From: an uncultured Solimonas sp. | GTDB lineage: Bacteria > Pseudomonadota > Gammaproteobacteria > Nevskiales > Nevskiaceae | DNA: 23,801 nucleotides | Direction of reading: 5' to 3' | Assembly (NCBI GenBank): GCA_946478985.1 | Contig: CAMLDZ010000044.1 | Span: forward strand, 1-23,801 | Part shown: positions 1 to 12,536 of the stretch, piece after piece | Position numbering within the stretch: the first letter of the stretch is position 1 | Layout of the letters: each line of letters starts with the position of its first letter | Made by a program: the position numbers and the translations under genes | Notes under the pieces: generated by a model | Database searches by the model: none | What the model saw: the letters and a program-made list of their open reading frames with translations, nothing else | Told to the model about the DNA's origin: nothing

Positions 1-1626
<1,626 letters not shown>

Positions 1627-1659
1627 TGCTACGCTCCTGCCCCGTTACACAGCGCGAGC

Positions 1660-1710
1660 GCGTCGCGGACACCGCGATGTCTCGCGACGCTAGATCCCCG
1701 CTGCGCGGGG
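1660..1710 (-). other. Two tandem RNA hairpins between atpA and atpG
   Basis: Read on the coding (minus) strand, atpA is followed by a 6-bp stem (CCCCGC/GCGGGG, 3-base loop, 1696-1710). Next comes a longer imperfect stem at 1660-1690: GCGTCGCG (1660-1667) pairs with CGCGACGC (1683-1690), and inside it GACA (1668-1671) pairs with TGTC (1678-1681), with a single-base bulge at 1682. Neither stem is followed by a run of T, so they do not look like intrinsic terminators. A role in mRNA processing, stability or pausing between atpA and atpG is inference. Confidence 0.55.
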
Positions 1711-1732
1711 CCCCTGCACGCTGCTCGCATCT

Positions 1733-3271
<1,539 letters not shown>

Positions 3272-3319
3272 GGAACCGTTTCCGTAAATGTCGCCAGAAT
3301 TAACGCTTTGGACGCAGCA

Positions 3320-3856
3320 TTACTGCGCAAGAACCGTCTTGAGCCGATCGAGTTCGCCTGACACCGAGCCGTCGATCACCAGATCGCCTGCCCGGATCAC
3401 AGCGCCCGCGATCAACGCCGGATCGGTCTTCCAACTGATCGTCACGTCGCGCTCGACGCGCTTGCGCACCGAGTCCGTCAGCGCCTGCTGCTGTGCCGGC
3501 GCCACGTCGGATGCCGAGGTGATCTCGACCTCGACGCGTCGCTCCGCTTCGGCGCGCAGGGCTTCAAACTGCTCGGCGATCGAGCCGATCGCGCTCAGGC
3601 GAGCGTTCTCGACCAGCAGTCGCACCAGCGAGATCGCCTCGCTCGGCAGCTTGTCCTGAAACGCCGCCGACAGCCCCGCCGCCAGATCCGCGCGCGACAG
3701 CGCCGGATTGCTGATCAGCCGGGCCACCGTCGCGTCACCGATCAGGGCAGACAGAGACTGCAGCGAATCGCTCCAGCCCTTGTAGTTGCCGCTGTCACGT
3801 GCCAGTTCGAAAAGCGCCTTGGCGTAGGGCCGCGCTGTCGTGCTGAAGTCCGCCAT
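3320..3856 (-). CDS. atpH: F1Fo ATP synthase subunit delta
   Basis: The delta subunit forms part of the peripheral stalk, joining the top of the F1 alpha subunits to the b-subunit dimer of Fo (the OSCP homologue). The product has 178 residues, the usual size. Its N-terminus, MADFSTTARPYAKALFELA, is the conserved start of the family. The C-terminal stretch DPALIAGAVIRAGDLVIDGSV matches the family signature around the G-x-x-I-x-x-G-D-x-V-x-D-x-S pattern. It begins 15 bp after atpF and ends 48 bp before atpA, consistent with co-transcription in the operon. Confidence 0.98.
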   Translation of the reverse strand: MADFSTTARPYAKALFELARDSGNYKGWSDSLQSLSALIGDATVARLISNPALSRADLAAGLSAAFQDKLPSEAISLVRLLVENARLSAIGSIAEQFEALRAEAERRVEVEITSASDVAPAQQQALTDSVRKRVERDVTISWKTDPALIAGAVIRAGDLVIDGSVSGELDRLKTVLAQ

Positions 3857-3871
3857 GTGCGTCGGGAGTCC

Positions 3872-4345
3872 TTAGACGCGAGCCGCAAGCTCGTTGAGGA
3901 TATCGGCGTGCGCTTGCACGTCGATCTCGCGCTTGAGGATCTTCGATGCGCCGGCAACCGCCAGCTCACCGACCTGCTTGCGCAGTTCCTCACGGGCATG
4001 CGCAACTTCACGCGCCACGTCATCGTGCGCCTTGGCGACGATGCGGTCCGCTTCGGTCTGCGCAGTGCCCTTGGCCTGCTCGACGATCTGCGATGCCTGC
4101 TTGTTGGCAGCCGCGAGGATTTCCTGCGCCTGGACACGGGCGGCCTTGAGCGATTCCTCGCTCTTGGTCGACGCTTCCTGCAGCGCACGCGAACCACGCT
4201 CGGCGGCGGCGAGACCATCGGCGATGCGCGTACGGCGCTCTTCCATGGCCTTGACGATCGGCGGCCAGACGAACTTCATCGTGAAAATCACGAAGATGAA
4301 GAACACGATCATCTGACCGACGATGGACGGGATGCTCGCCTGCAT
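3872..4345 (-). CDS. atpF: F1Fo ATP synthase subunit b
   Basis: The b subunit is the membrane-anchored peripheral stalk; two copies dimerise and hold F1 against rotation. The product is 157 residues, as expected. One N-terminal membrane helix spans about residues 9-28 ([20 protein letters not shown]), ending at the conserved KFVWPPI motif. It is followed by [16 protein letters not shown] and a long charged coiled coil rich in Ala, Glu, Lys and Gln to about residue 120. The ATG at 4345 has a CGGAG ribosome binding site 7 bases upstream. It sits 42 bp after atpE. There is only one b-type gene here, with no b' partner, as expected for a non-phototrophic gammaproteobacterium. Confidence 0.98.
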   Translation of the reverse strand: MQASIPSIVGQMIVFFIFVIFTMKFVWPPIVKAMEERRTRIADGLAAAERGSRALQEASTKSEESLKAARVQAQEILAAANKQASQIVEQAKGTAQTEADRIVAKAHDDVAREVAHAREELRKQVGELAVAGASKILKREIDVQAHADILNELAARV

Positions 4346-4387
4346 GGCTAAGCTCCGGTTGAGTGAGACGAAGGAATCAAAATCAGC

Positions 4388-4657
<270 letters not shown>

Positions 4658-4730
4658 CTACTCCTAACTCCGTGTGTTGCGTGGTGGAAAAACGTCGGTG
4701 CTGCAAGAAACCAACTTGAAACCGTGGCGT

Positions 4731-5886
<1,156 letters not shown>

Positions 5887-5928
5887 CTTGAGGGCCGGCT
5901 TGGTGCGGTGCACCAATCAATCGCAGAG

Positions 5929-5958
5929 AGTATAGCGGCTGCCCAATTGGCTCGGCAA
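5929..5958 (-). promoter_or_regulatory. Predicted sigma70 promoter of the atp operon
   Basis: On the minus strand the -35 box TTGCCG (5953-5958) and the -10 box TATACT (5929-5934) are separated by 18 bp. A start near 5922 would give a leader of about 36 bases to the atpI ATG at 5886. The boxes lie in the only gap (5887-5999) between parB and the atp genes, where an operon promoter is expected. The prediction is from sequence only. Confidence 0.65.
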
Positions 5959-5966
5959 GAGAAGTT

Positions 5967-5995
5967 AAAAATTTTGTCAGCTTCGACCAAGCTGA
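5967..5995 (-). terminator. Possible weak terminator after parB
   Basis: Immediately after the parB stop, on the minus strand, a perfect 7-bp stem TCAGCTT/AAGCTGA (5977-5983 with 5989-5995) encloses a 5-base loop. It is followed by CAAAATTTTT, so a five-T run starts five bases after the stem. The stem is AT-containing and short and the T run is displaced, so termination may be partial. Confidence 0.4.
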
Positions 5996-5999
5996 GCCG

Positions 6000-6845
6000 T
6001 CAGGCCTTCAGCCGGGCCAGCAAACGCTCCAGCTCCGCCGCGCTGCGGAAGCTGATGCTGATGCGGCCACGGCCGGAGTCGGTCTGCTGCAGCTTGACCG
6101 GCAGACCGATCGACTGGGCCAGCTCCTGCTCCAGCGCCGGCGCGCGCGCCTTGGCAGGCCGCGGGCGCTGGCTCTGCTCGGCCTGCACCAGCGCCTCGAC
6201 CTGACGGACCGACAACTGCTTGTCGACGGCAAGCGTGGCCAGCGATACCTGGCGCGCGCCATCGACGCCGAGCAGGACCTTCGCATGCCCTAGGCTCAGG
6301 CGACCGTCGCGTACATGCCGCTGCACCGAGGCGTCCAGCTCGTTGAGTCGCAACAGATTGCTGATATGGGTGCGCGATCGGCCGACCGCGCTGGCCAACG
6401 CCTCGTGGGTGAGGCCGCAATCGTCCACGAGCTTCTGCAGCGCCTCGGCCTCTTCGAGCGGATTGAGATCGGCGCGCTGGATATTCTCGACCAGAGCCAC
6501 CGCCATCGCACTGCGCTCGTCGAGCGTCTTGATGATCGCCGGCACGGCCTTCAGGCCAGCCAGCTGCGCGGCGCGCCAGCGCCGTTCTCCGGCCACGATC
6601 TCGTAACGGTCGGCGCCCGCCGAACGCACCACCAGCGGCTGCACGATGCCTTGCGCGCGAATCGACTCGGCCAGCGCCGCCAGCGCCTCGTCGTCGAAGT
6701 GACGGCGCGGCTGGTGCTTGCCGGGCTGCAGGCGCTCGACGGCAAGCTCGCGCAACTCGTCACCGGCTTCGGCTTCCGACGCCTGCGCGACGCTGCTGAG
6801 CAGCACATCCAGGCCACGACCCAGTCCGCGTTTCTTGACAGTCAC
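6000..6845 (-). CDS. parB: Chromosome partitioning protein ParB (CTPase/DNA clamp)
   Basis: ParB binds centromere-like parS sites near the origin, loads as a CTP-dependent sliding clamp and works with ParA to segregate chromosomes. The 281-residue product starts MTVKKRGLGRGLDVLL, the conserved N-terminus that contacts ParA. The CTP-binding motif GERRWRA is at residues 86-92, followed by VENIQRADLNPLEEA (about 119-133), a helix-turn-helix near 145-170 (LTHEALASAVGRSRTHISNLLRL) and a C-terminal dimerisation domain. The frame has no ATG upstream near this point. Adjacent GTG codons at 6848 and 6845 are both possible, and the chosen GTG sits 8 bases after a GGAG site and matches the family start. 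It follows parA by 49 bp. No parS palindrome is seen in the window. Confidence 0.96.
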   Translation of the reverse strand: MTVKKRGLGRGLDVLLSSVAQASEAEAGDELRELAVERLQPGKHQPRRHFDDEALAALAESIRAQGIVQPLVVRSAGADRYEIVAGERRWRAAQLAGLKAVPAIIKTLDERSAMAVALVENIQRADLNPLEEAEALQKLVDDCGLTHEALASAVGRSRTHISNLLRLNELDASVQRHVRDGRLSLGHAKVLLGVDGARQVSLATLAVDKQLSVRQVEALVQAEQSQRPRPAKARAPALEQELAQSIGLPVKLQQTDSGRGRISISFRSAAELERLLARLKA

Positions 6846-6894
6846 CACTGATTCTCCGGCGAGCCGCGCAGCGCGGCGGTCGTTCTGCTGAAGC

Positions 6895-7683
6895 TCATGC
6901 CGGCAGGCGCAGCTGGCCGCCATCGTGGCGGCGCAGCACCTCGCCGGCGAGCGCCAGATAGGCCTTGGCGCCCGATGAATTGGGGTCGTAGAGCATTACC
7001 GGCAGGCCGTGGCTCGGCGCCTCGGCGAGGCGCACGTTGCGCGGTACCAGCGTGCGATAGACCTTGTCGCCGAAATGCTGGGTCAACTGGCCGGAGACGT
7101 CATTGGCCAGGTTGTTGCGCGGATCGAACATGGTCCGCAGCAGGCCTTCGATTTCCAGTTTCGGATTGATGACGCGCTTGATCTTCTGCACCGTGTCCAT
7201 CAGCGCGGTGAGGCCCTCCAGCGCGTAGTACTCGCACTGCATCGGGATCAGCACGCCGTCGGCCGCAACCAGGGCGTTGACGGTCAACTTCGACAGCGCC
7301 GGCGGGCAGTCGAGGATCACGTAGTCGAAATCGTCCGCAACTTCCGCCAGCGCTGCGCGCAAGGCGAAGTCGCCGACCGGCATGTCGCGCAGCTTGATCT
7401 CGGCCTCGGTCATGTCGGCATTGCCCGGCAGCACCGAAAGCCCCAGCTCGGGCAGATGCTGGATCGCGCTGCGGATGGGTATCTGCTCCAGCAGCACGTC
7501 GCGGGCGCTGTGCGTCAGCGCACTCTTGTCGACGCCGACGCCCATCGTCGCGTTGCCCTGCGCATCCAGATCGACGAGCAGCACACGGCGCTTGGTCGCT
7601 GCCAGCGAGGCCGCCAGATTGATCGAGGTCGTGGTCTTGCCGACACCACCCTTCTGGTTGGCAATGGCGATGACATAACTCAT
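6895..7683 (-). CDS. parA: Chromosome partitioning ATPase ParA (Soj family)
   Basis: ParA is the deviant Walker-type ATPase whose DNA-bound gradient moves ParB-parS complexes. The 262-residue product has the signature KGGVGKTT at residues 11-18 with both lysines, then LLVDLDAQGNATMGVG (Walker A' region) and YVILDCPPALSKLTVNALVAAD (Walker B region). It is short and lacks the N-terminal helix-turn-helix found in plasmid type Ia ParA proteins, so this is the chromosomal Soj type. The ATG at 7683 overlaps the rsmG stop (ATGA), indicating translational coupling. parB follows after 49 bp. Confidence 0.97.
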   Translation of the reverse strand: MSYVIAIANQKGGVGKTTTSINLAASLAATKRRVLLVDLDAQGNATMGVGVDKSALTHSARDVLLEQIPIRSAIQHLPELGLSVLPGNADMTEAEIKLRDMPVGDFALRAALAEVADDFDYVILDCPPALSKLTVNALVAADGVLIPMQCEYYALEGLTALMDTVQKIKRVINPKLEIEGLLRTMFDPRNNLANDVSGQLTQHFGDKVYRTLVPRNVRLAEAPSHGLPVMLYDPNSSGAKAYLALAGEVLRRHDGGQLRLPA

Positions 7684-8327
7684 GGTTTGGGCCCTGCGAC
7701 AACAGCGTGGCGGTCTTCGCGCAGTCCCGGCACGGACAGGGCTCGGATCTCCCGGACCTCGACGGCGGCCGCGGCGGCCGCCAGCTCGGCTTCATCTAGT
7801 TTGCCTTTCATGGCGACCCACACTCCACCGGGCGCCAGCAGCGGCCGTGTCAGCGAGACGAAATCAGCGAGCGAAGCGAAGGCGCGGCTGGTGATCGCGG
7901 CGTACGGCGCCGGCGGCGTCCAGGCCTCGACGCGCGCCTCGGCAACTTCGACATTGGCCAACGGCAGCGCGCGCTGCAGATGACGCAGGAAGCGCGCCTT
8001 CTTGCCGTTGCTGTCGAGCAGCGTCAGTCGCCAGTCGGGCCGCGCGATCGCCAGCATGATGCCCGGCATGCCGCCGCCGCTGCCGACATCGAGCACGCGC
8101 GCTCCATCGCCGGCATAGGCCGCGATCACCGGGAGCAGCGCCAGCGAGTCGAGCAGATGGCGCGTCACCATCTCGCTCGGCGTGCGGATCGCTGTCAGGT
8201 TGTAGGCGGAGTTCCATTTGCTCAGCTCGTCGAGATAGGCGAGCAATTGCTTGCGGGCGGCGACATCCAGCGCCAGCCCCAGCGCCTCGAGGCCGCGTGC
8301 CAGCTGTGCGTCCAGACCGACGCTCAC
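7680..8327 (-). CDS. rsmG: 16S rRNA (guanine527-N7)-methyltransferase RsmG (GidB)
   Basis: RsmG uses S-adenosylmethionine to methylate N7 of G527 in 16S rRNA; loss gives low-level streptomycin resistance in several bacteria. The 215-residue product has the family start region KWNSAYNLTAIRTPSEMVTRHLLDSL (about 38-62), the SAM-binding loop VLDVGSGGGMPG (78-89), and the later motifs ITSRAFASL and GVWVAMKGK. The start is a GTG at 8327, supported by a GGAGG site 4-5 bases upstream on the minus strand. The stop overlaps the parA ATG. Usually mnmG (gidA) precedes rsmG; here the upstream neighbour is a HerA-like ATPase gene instead. Confidence 0.96.
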   Translation of the reverse strand: MSVGLDAQLARGLEALGLALDVAARKQLLAYLDELSKWNSAYNLTAIRTPSEMVTRHLLDSLALLPVIAAYAGDGARVLDVGSGGGMPGIMLAIARPDWRLTLLDSNGKKARFLRHLQRALPLANVEVAEARVEAWTPPAPYAAITSRAFASLADFVSLTRPLLAPGGVWVAMKGKLDEAELAAAAAAVEVREIRALSVPGLREDRHAVVAGPKP

Positions 8328-8426
8328 GACGCCTCCCCCGGCGCCGCGATGGAAGCAGCCGGCACGGGCAACTGGAGGGAGACGGCGACAGCGCGCATGG
8401 ACGTCAGGGCAGCGAAGCGGCCGCGC

Positions 8427-8432
8427 AGTATA
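8427..8432 (-). promoter_or_regulatory. Possible -10 box for rsmG-parA-parB
   Basis: A TATACT hexamer on the minus strand lies in the 150-bp gap between the HerA-like gene and rsmG, about 100 bases before the rsmG GTG. The region where a -35 would lie is very GC-rich and shows no good match, so this rests on the -10 alone. Part of the gap also holds an imperfect GC-rich stem (GCCGG/CCGGC) without a T run. Confidence 0.3.
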
Positions 8433-8477
8433 CCCGCGCCGGCCGGTGTGCCCGGCCCGGGCCGCTTTCCGCCGGCT

Positions 8478-9977
8478 TCAGCGGCGCAGCGAGCCGAGCA
8501 GGCCGCGCAACAATTGCCGGCCGATTTCGCGGCCAATCGACGACCCGGCACTGCGCGCCGCGCTCTTCAAGGTCGCCTCGACCACGGTCTCGCGCGGCCG
8601 CGCCGGCCGCGCCCTGCCGCTTCTCGTCGCCGCCGGGGTCTCGCCGCGATCCCACCAGCCGGCACCGCCACCGGCACCCGGCGCAGCGGGCTCCGCACGC
8701 TCGGCCAGCTTCTCATAGGCCGATTGGCGATCCACCGCGGTGTCGTAACGGCCGGCCAGCGGACTGCGCGCCATCACCTGGCGACGCTCGTCGGCGCTGA
8801 GCGCGCCGATCCGCGAGCGCGGCGGTGCAATCAGGGTCCGCTCGACCACGCCCGGCACCCCGTTGTCACCGAGCAGGGAAACCAGGGCCTCGCCGATGCC
8901 GAGTTGCTGGATCACCGCCGCGACATCAAGAGCAGGATTGACCCTGAAGGTCTCGGCCGCTGCCTTGACCGCCTTCTGATCGCGCGGCGTGAACGCGCGC
9001 AGCGCGTGCTGGATCCGATTGCCGAGCTGGCCGAGCACCGCATCGGGCAGATCCAGCGGATTCTGCGTGACAAAGTAAACACCGACGCCTTTGGAACGAA
9101 TCAGCCGCACCACCTGCTCGACCTTGTCCACCAGCGCCTTCGGCGCATCCTTGAACAGCAGGTGTGCCTCGTCGAAGAAGAACACCAGCTTGGGCTGGTC
9201 GATGTCACCGGCCTCCGGCAGCTGCTCGAACAGCTCGGCGAGCAGCCACAGCAGGAACATCGCGTACAGCCGCGGCTTCTGGTACAGCACGTCGGCGGCC
9301 AGGACATTGACGATGCCGCGCCCGCTCAGATCGGTGCGCATGAAGTCCGCCAGCTGCAGCGCGGGCTCGCCGAAGAAATGCTCGGCGCCATCGGCCTCCA
9401 GCTGCAGCAGCGCGCGCTGGATCGCCGCGACCGAGGCGCCGCCGATCAGGCCGTAGTCGCTGCCGAGCGACTTGGCATTGGCGCCGACATGGGCCAGCGT
9501 GGCACGCAGGTCCTTGAGATCGAGCAGCAGCAAACCCTGGTCGTCGGCGTAGCGGAACACCAGCGCCAGCACCGCTTCCTGCACCTCGGACAGATCCAGC
9601 AGTCGCGCCAGCAGCAGCGGCCCCATGTCGGAGACGGTCGTGCGCACCGGGTGGCCGCTGCTGCCGAAGATGTCCCAGAACACCGTCGGACAGGCGGCGG
9701 GGCCGTAGCCCTGGATACCGATCCGCGCGGCACGCTCGACGAGCTTGGGCTTGGCCTCGCCGGCGGCGGCGATGCCGGACAGATCGCCCTTGATGTCGGC
9801 GGCGAATACCGGCACGCCGATCGCCGAGTAGCCTTCGGCCAGCAGCTGCAGCGTCACCGTCTTGCCGGTGCCCGTCGCGCCGGCGATCAAACCGTGCCGG
9901 TTGCCGTAGGCAGCGAGCAGGCGCTGCGGGCCATCGCCCTTGCCGACCCAGATCGATGCCGCATCTGCTGCGCTCAT
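8478..9977 (-). CDS. HerA/YjgR-type ATPase, DUF853 (helicase HerA-like C-terminal domain)
   Basis: This 499-residue protein matches the DUF853/YjgR family of P-loop ATPases related to HerA/FtsK translocases; the cellular role is not established. Near the N-terminus is [19 protein letters not shown] with Walker A GATGTGKT at residues 33-40. [12 protein letters not shown] follows at about 59-70, and Walker B is [12 protein letters not shown] with D269-E270. A typical HerA sensor region, [20 protein letters not shown], follows. The C-terminal third is a low-complexity Ala/Gly/Arg linker ending in a basic amphipathic tail ([20 protein letters not shown]), common in this family. The ATG at 9977 has an AGGGGG ribosome binding site that could pair with GCCCT upstream. 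It appears to be a single-gene unit; there is no nurA neighbour, arguing against a HerA-NurA repair or defence pair. Confidence 0.93.
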   Translation of the reverse strand: MSAADAASIWVGKGDGPQRLLAAYGNRHGLIAGATGTGKTVTLQLLAEGYSAIGVPVFAADIKGDLSGIAAAGEAKPKLVERAARIGIQGYGPAACPTVFWDIFGSSGHPVRTTVSDMGPLLLARLLDLSEVQEAVLALVFRYADDQGLLLLDLKDLRATLAHVGANAKSLGSDYGLIGGASVAAIQRALLQLEADGAEHFFGEPALQLADFMRTDLSGRGIVNVLAADVLYQKPRLYAMFLLWLLAELFEQLPEAGDIDQPKLVFFFDEAHLLFKDAPKALVDKVEQVVRLIRSKGVGVYFVTQNPLDLPDAVLGQLGNRIQHALRAFTPRDQKAVKAAAETFRVNPALDVAAVIQQLGIGEALVSLLGDNGVPGVVERTLIAPPRSRIGALSADERRQVMARSPLAGRYDTAVDRQSAYEKLAERAEPAAPGAGGGAGWWDRGETPAATRSGRARPARPRETVVEATLKSAARSAGSSIGREIGRQLLRGLLGSLRR

Positions 9978-10055
9978 GCCTGCCCCCTGTTGAAGAGGGC
10001 TTATCTTCCGCCAAGCGAGGCGAACGCGACAGCCACAGTCTTCACCTGGCGGCGA

Positions 10056-12536
10056 TCAGGCCACGCGCGCCATCAGGCCGGCTCTCTCGATCGACTCGCC
10101 CGCTTCGGCCGAGAACCTGCCGAGCAGATAGTCCTTGCTGAAGTCGTCGGTGAGGATGACGTCGTAGCGGACTTCGTCGTAGGCGCGGGCCTGTTCGACT
10201 TCGGCCGTCGTCAGCTTCTGCTGGCGCAGCGCGTCGGCGAGCCGCTCGGCGACCGTATCGCCGACGATCTCGCCCTTGTTGGCGAGCCTGAAGTACTTGA
10301 GGTAGGCGGCTTCCGTTTTCTGCGCCACCGTCCACGCATGCTCCATGCGACCGATCGGGTCGTGCACGCCGCCGTTCTTGAACACCAGCCAGCTCAGGCG
10401 CTCGCGCAGATCGCTGGCCTCGAGCAACAGATCGGCAACATGCGCATTGTTGCGGTCCGTTACCGGCCGGTACGGGTTGCCGAGTGGAAACACCACCAGG
10501 CGCAGCAGCCAGCGAGCCGGCGCCACCGGGAAATTGCGGATGAAGCCGCCGAAGGCCTGGCCGATCTCGTACAGGCAGTTGTCGAGCGCCCAGCGCGCAT
10601 GGGCGATCTCGGCATCGCTCTTCGAACCCTCCTCGTAATAGCGGATCACGCAGGCGGCGATGTACAGCTGCGACAGCACGTCGCCAAGCCGCGCCGACAG
10701 GCGCTCCATGAATTTGAGCTTGCCGCCCAGTACGCCCATCGTCAGGTCGGAAGTGAACGACAGGGCCGCCGACATCCGTTCGAGCTGGCGGAAATACGGC
10801 GCCATCGCGCCCTCGACCGGCGCGCCCGCCAGCCGTGCGCCGCTCAGGCCCAGCGTGAACGCCCGCACCGCACGATTGATCGCCGTGCCGACGTGGGCGA
10901 ACAGCAGCTTGTCGAACTTGTGCAGATCGTTCTCGCGCGCCGCCTCCATTTCCTGGAACACAAACTGGTGGCAGCGGATCGCGCCCTGGCCGTAGATCAT
11001 CAGATTGCGCGTCAGGATATTCGCGCCTTCCACCGTGATCGCCACCGGCGTGGTCTTGTAAGCCGTGGCGATGAAGTTGCGCGGCCCTTGCTGGATGCCC
11101 TTGCCGCCGAGCACGTCCATGCCGTCGTTGATGATCTTCCGCATCAGCTCGGTCATGTGGTACTTGGCGATTGCCGTCGCCACGCTCGGCGCGCAGTGAT
11201 CGACCGCCGATGCGGTCAGCATGCGCATCGCTTCCAGCGTGTAGGCATAGCCGGCGATGCGGCCGGTGGCCTCCTGCACGCCCTCGAACTTGCCGACCGA
11301 AACCTTGAACTGGCGGCGGAAGCGCGAGTAGACCCCGGTCATCCGATAGGCCACCTGGCCGCCGGCGGTCGCCAGCGCCGGCAGCGAGATGCCACGACCG
11401 GCCGACAGGCACTCCGACAGCATGCGCCAGCCTTTGCCGGCCATTTGCGGACCGCCGATGATGGCGTCCAGCGGCACGAAGACGTCGCGGCCGTGGATCG
11501 TACCGTTCATGAACGCCGAGCCGGGGTAATGGCGGCGACCGATGTGCACGTCCGGGTGCGAGGCCGGCACCAGCGCGCAGGTGATGCCGTAGTCGATCCT
11601 GCTCTTGTCGCCCAGCAGGCCATCCGGATCGCGCAGCTTGAAGGCCAGGCCGATCACCGTCGCCACCGGCGCCAAGGTGATGTACCGCTTCGAAAAAGTG
11701 AGTGTTATTCCGAGGACGCGCTGACCCTCGTGCTCGCCATAGCCGACAACACCGAGATCCGGCATCGCCGTCGCATCCGAACCAACTTCCGGACCGGTCA
11801 GGCCGAAGCAGGGAATCTGGCTGCCGTCGATCAGGCCCGGCAACCATTTCTGGCGCTGCGCGTCGGTGCCGTAATGCATCAGCAGCTCGCCCGGGCCCAG
11901 CGAGTTCGGCACCATCACCGTCACCGCCAGGGTGATCGACTTGCTGGCCAGCTTGGTCACCACTGCCGACTGCGCCGCCGCCGAGAAGCCCAGCCCGCCG
12001 AACTCCTTCTTGATCAGCATCGAGAAGAACTTGTGCCTGGCAATGTATTCCCAGGCCTCCCGCGGCAGATCCTTCTGCTCGTACTCGATCTTCCAGTCGT
12101 CGCAGAGCTTGCACAGCTCCTCGCACTCGCGATCGAGAAAGCGGCGCTCCTCCGTCGTCAGCCGCGTGTACTGGAAGCTCAACAGCTTCTGCCAGTCCGG
12201 CCGGCCGCGGAACAGCTCGGCCTCGAACCAGACGTCGCCTGCTTCGAGCACCTCGCGCTCGGTCGACGACATTTCCGGCAGCACGCGCTTGAAGAAGGCG
12301 AAGGCACCGCGGCTGATCAGCGCGCGCCGCAGCGGCACGACGTTGAGCACGGCGGCGGCCGCCACGAACGGCAGCGCAAGGCCCAGCAGCAGCGGCGGCG
12401 CCCAGGCAGCGGCCAGCGCCAGCGCGCCGAGCGCCACCGCCGCGCCCAGCGTCCACAACCACAGGGGGGGGCCGACGAAAGCCAGGACCCAGGCCATCAG
12501 CACGGCCATCGCCACGATCATTGCCGTCATCGTCAT
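10056..12536 (-). CDS. fadE: Membrane-anchored acyl-CoA dehydrogenase, FadE type
   Basis: FadE catalyses the first step of fatty acid beta-oxidation, the FAD-dependent oxidation of acyl-CoA to trans-2-enoyl-CoA. The 826-residue product is close to the E. coli FadE length (814) and unlike the roughly 380-residue soluble enzymes. Residues 5-65 are strongly hydrophobic, probably two or three membrane segments. The dehydrogenase core follows, with IKKEFGGLGFSAAAQS, the substrate/FAD signature CFGLTGPEVGSDATAMPDLG, and further on GGKGIQQGPRN followed by TPVAITVEGANILTRNLMIYGQGAIRCH. The C-terminal third is the FadE-specific extension. The ATG at 12536 overlaps the stop of the TetR gene (ATGA), so both are probably one transcript and the regulator likely controls this gene. 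I use the symbol because length, membrane region and motifs all agree. Confidence 0.94.
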   Translation of the reverse strand: MTMTAMIVAMAVLMAWVLAFVGPPLWLWTLGAAVALGALALAAAWAPPLLLGLALPFVAAAAVLNVVPLRRALISRGAFAFFKRVLPEMSSTEREVLEAGDVWFEAELFRGRPDWQKLLSFQYTRLTTEERRFLDRECEELCKLCDDWKIEYEQKDLPREAWEYIARHKFFSMLIKKEFGGLGFSAAAQSAVVTKLASKSITLAVTVMVPNSLGPGELLMHYGTDAQRQKWLPGLIDGSQIPCFGLTGPEVGSDATAMPDLGVVGYGEHEGQRVLGITLTFSKRYITLAPVATVIGLAFKLRDPDGLLGDKSRIDYGITCALVPASHPDVHIGRRHYPGSAFMNGTIHGRDVFVPLDAIIGGPQMAGKGWRMLSECLSAGRGISLPALATAGGQVAYRMTGVYSRFRRQFKVSVGKFEGVQEATGRIAGYAYTLEAMRMLTASAVDHCAPSVATAIAKYHMTELMRKIINDGMDVLGGKGIQQGPRNFIATAYKTTPVAITVEGANILTRNLMIYGQGAIRCHQFVFQEMEAARENDLHKFDKLLFAHVGTAINRAVRAFTLGLSGARLAGAPVEGAMAPYFRQLERMSAALSFTSDLTMGVLGGKLKFMERLSARLGDVLSQLYIAACVIRYYEEGSKSDAEIAHARWALDNCLYEIGQAFGGFIRNFPVAPARWLLRLVVFPLGNPYRPVTDRNNAHVADLLLEASDLRERLSWLVFKNGGVHDPIGRMEHAWTVAQKTEAAYLKYFRLANKGEIVGDTVAERLADALRQQKLTTAEVEQARAYDEVRYDVILTDDFSKDYLLGRFSAEAGESIERAGLMARVA

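Noticed and set aside
3793..3803. CACGTG-centred sequence as a possible parS site
   Set aside because: Only the central hexamer matches; the flanking bases do not give the parS palindrome, and it lies inside atpH. No other parS-like site was found in the window.
5887..5916. TTG start at 5916 for atpI
   Set aside because: The predicted transcription start is only about six bases upstream, leaving no ribosome binding site; the ATG at 5886 is more likely.
8478..9977. HerA-like ATPase as part of an anti-phage or HerA-NurA repair system
   Set aside because: There is no NurA, nuclease, SIR2 or other effector neighbour. The sequence fits the housekeeping YjgR/DUF853 family and the surrounding genes are core genome.
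10042..12462. An 806-residue minus-strand frame overlapping fadE
   Set aside because: It runs in another frame of the same strand through fadE, is Gly/Arg/Ala-rich and has no domain; the fadE frame carries all acyl-CoA dehydrogenase motifs.
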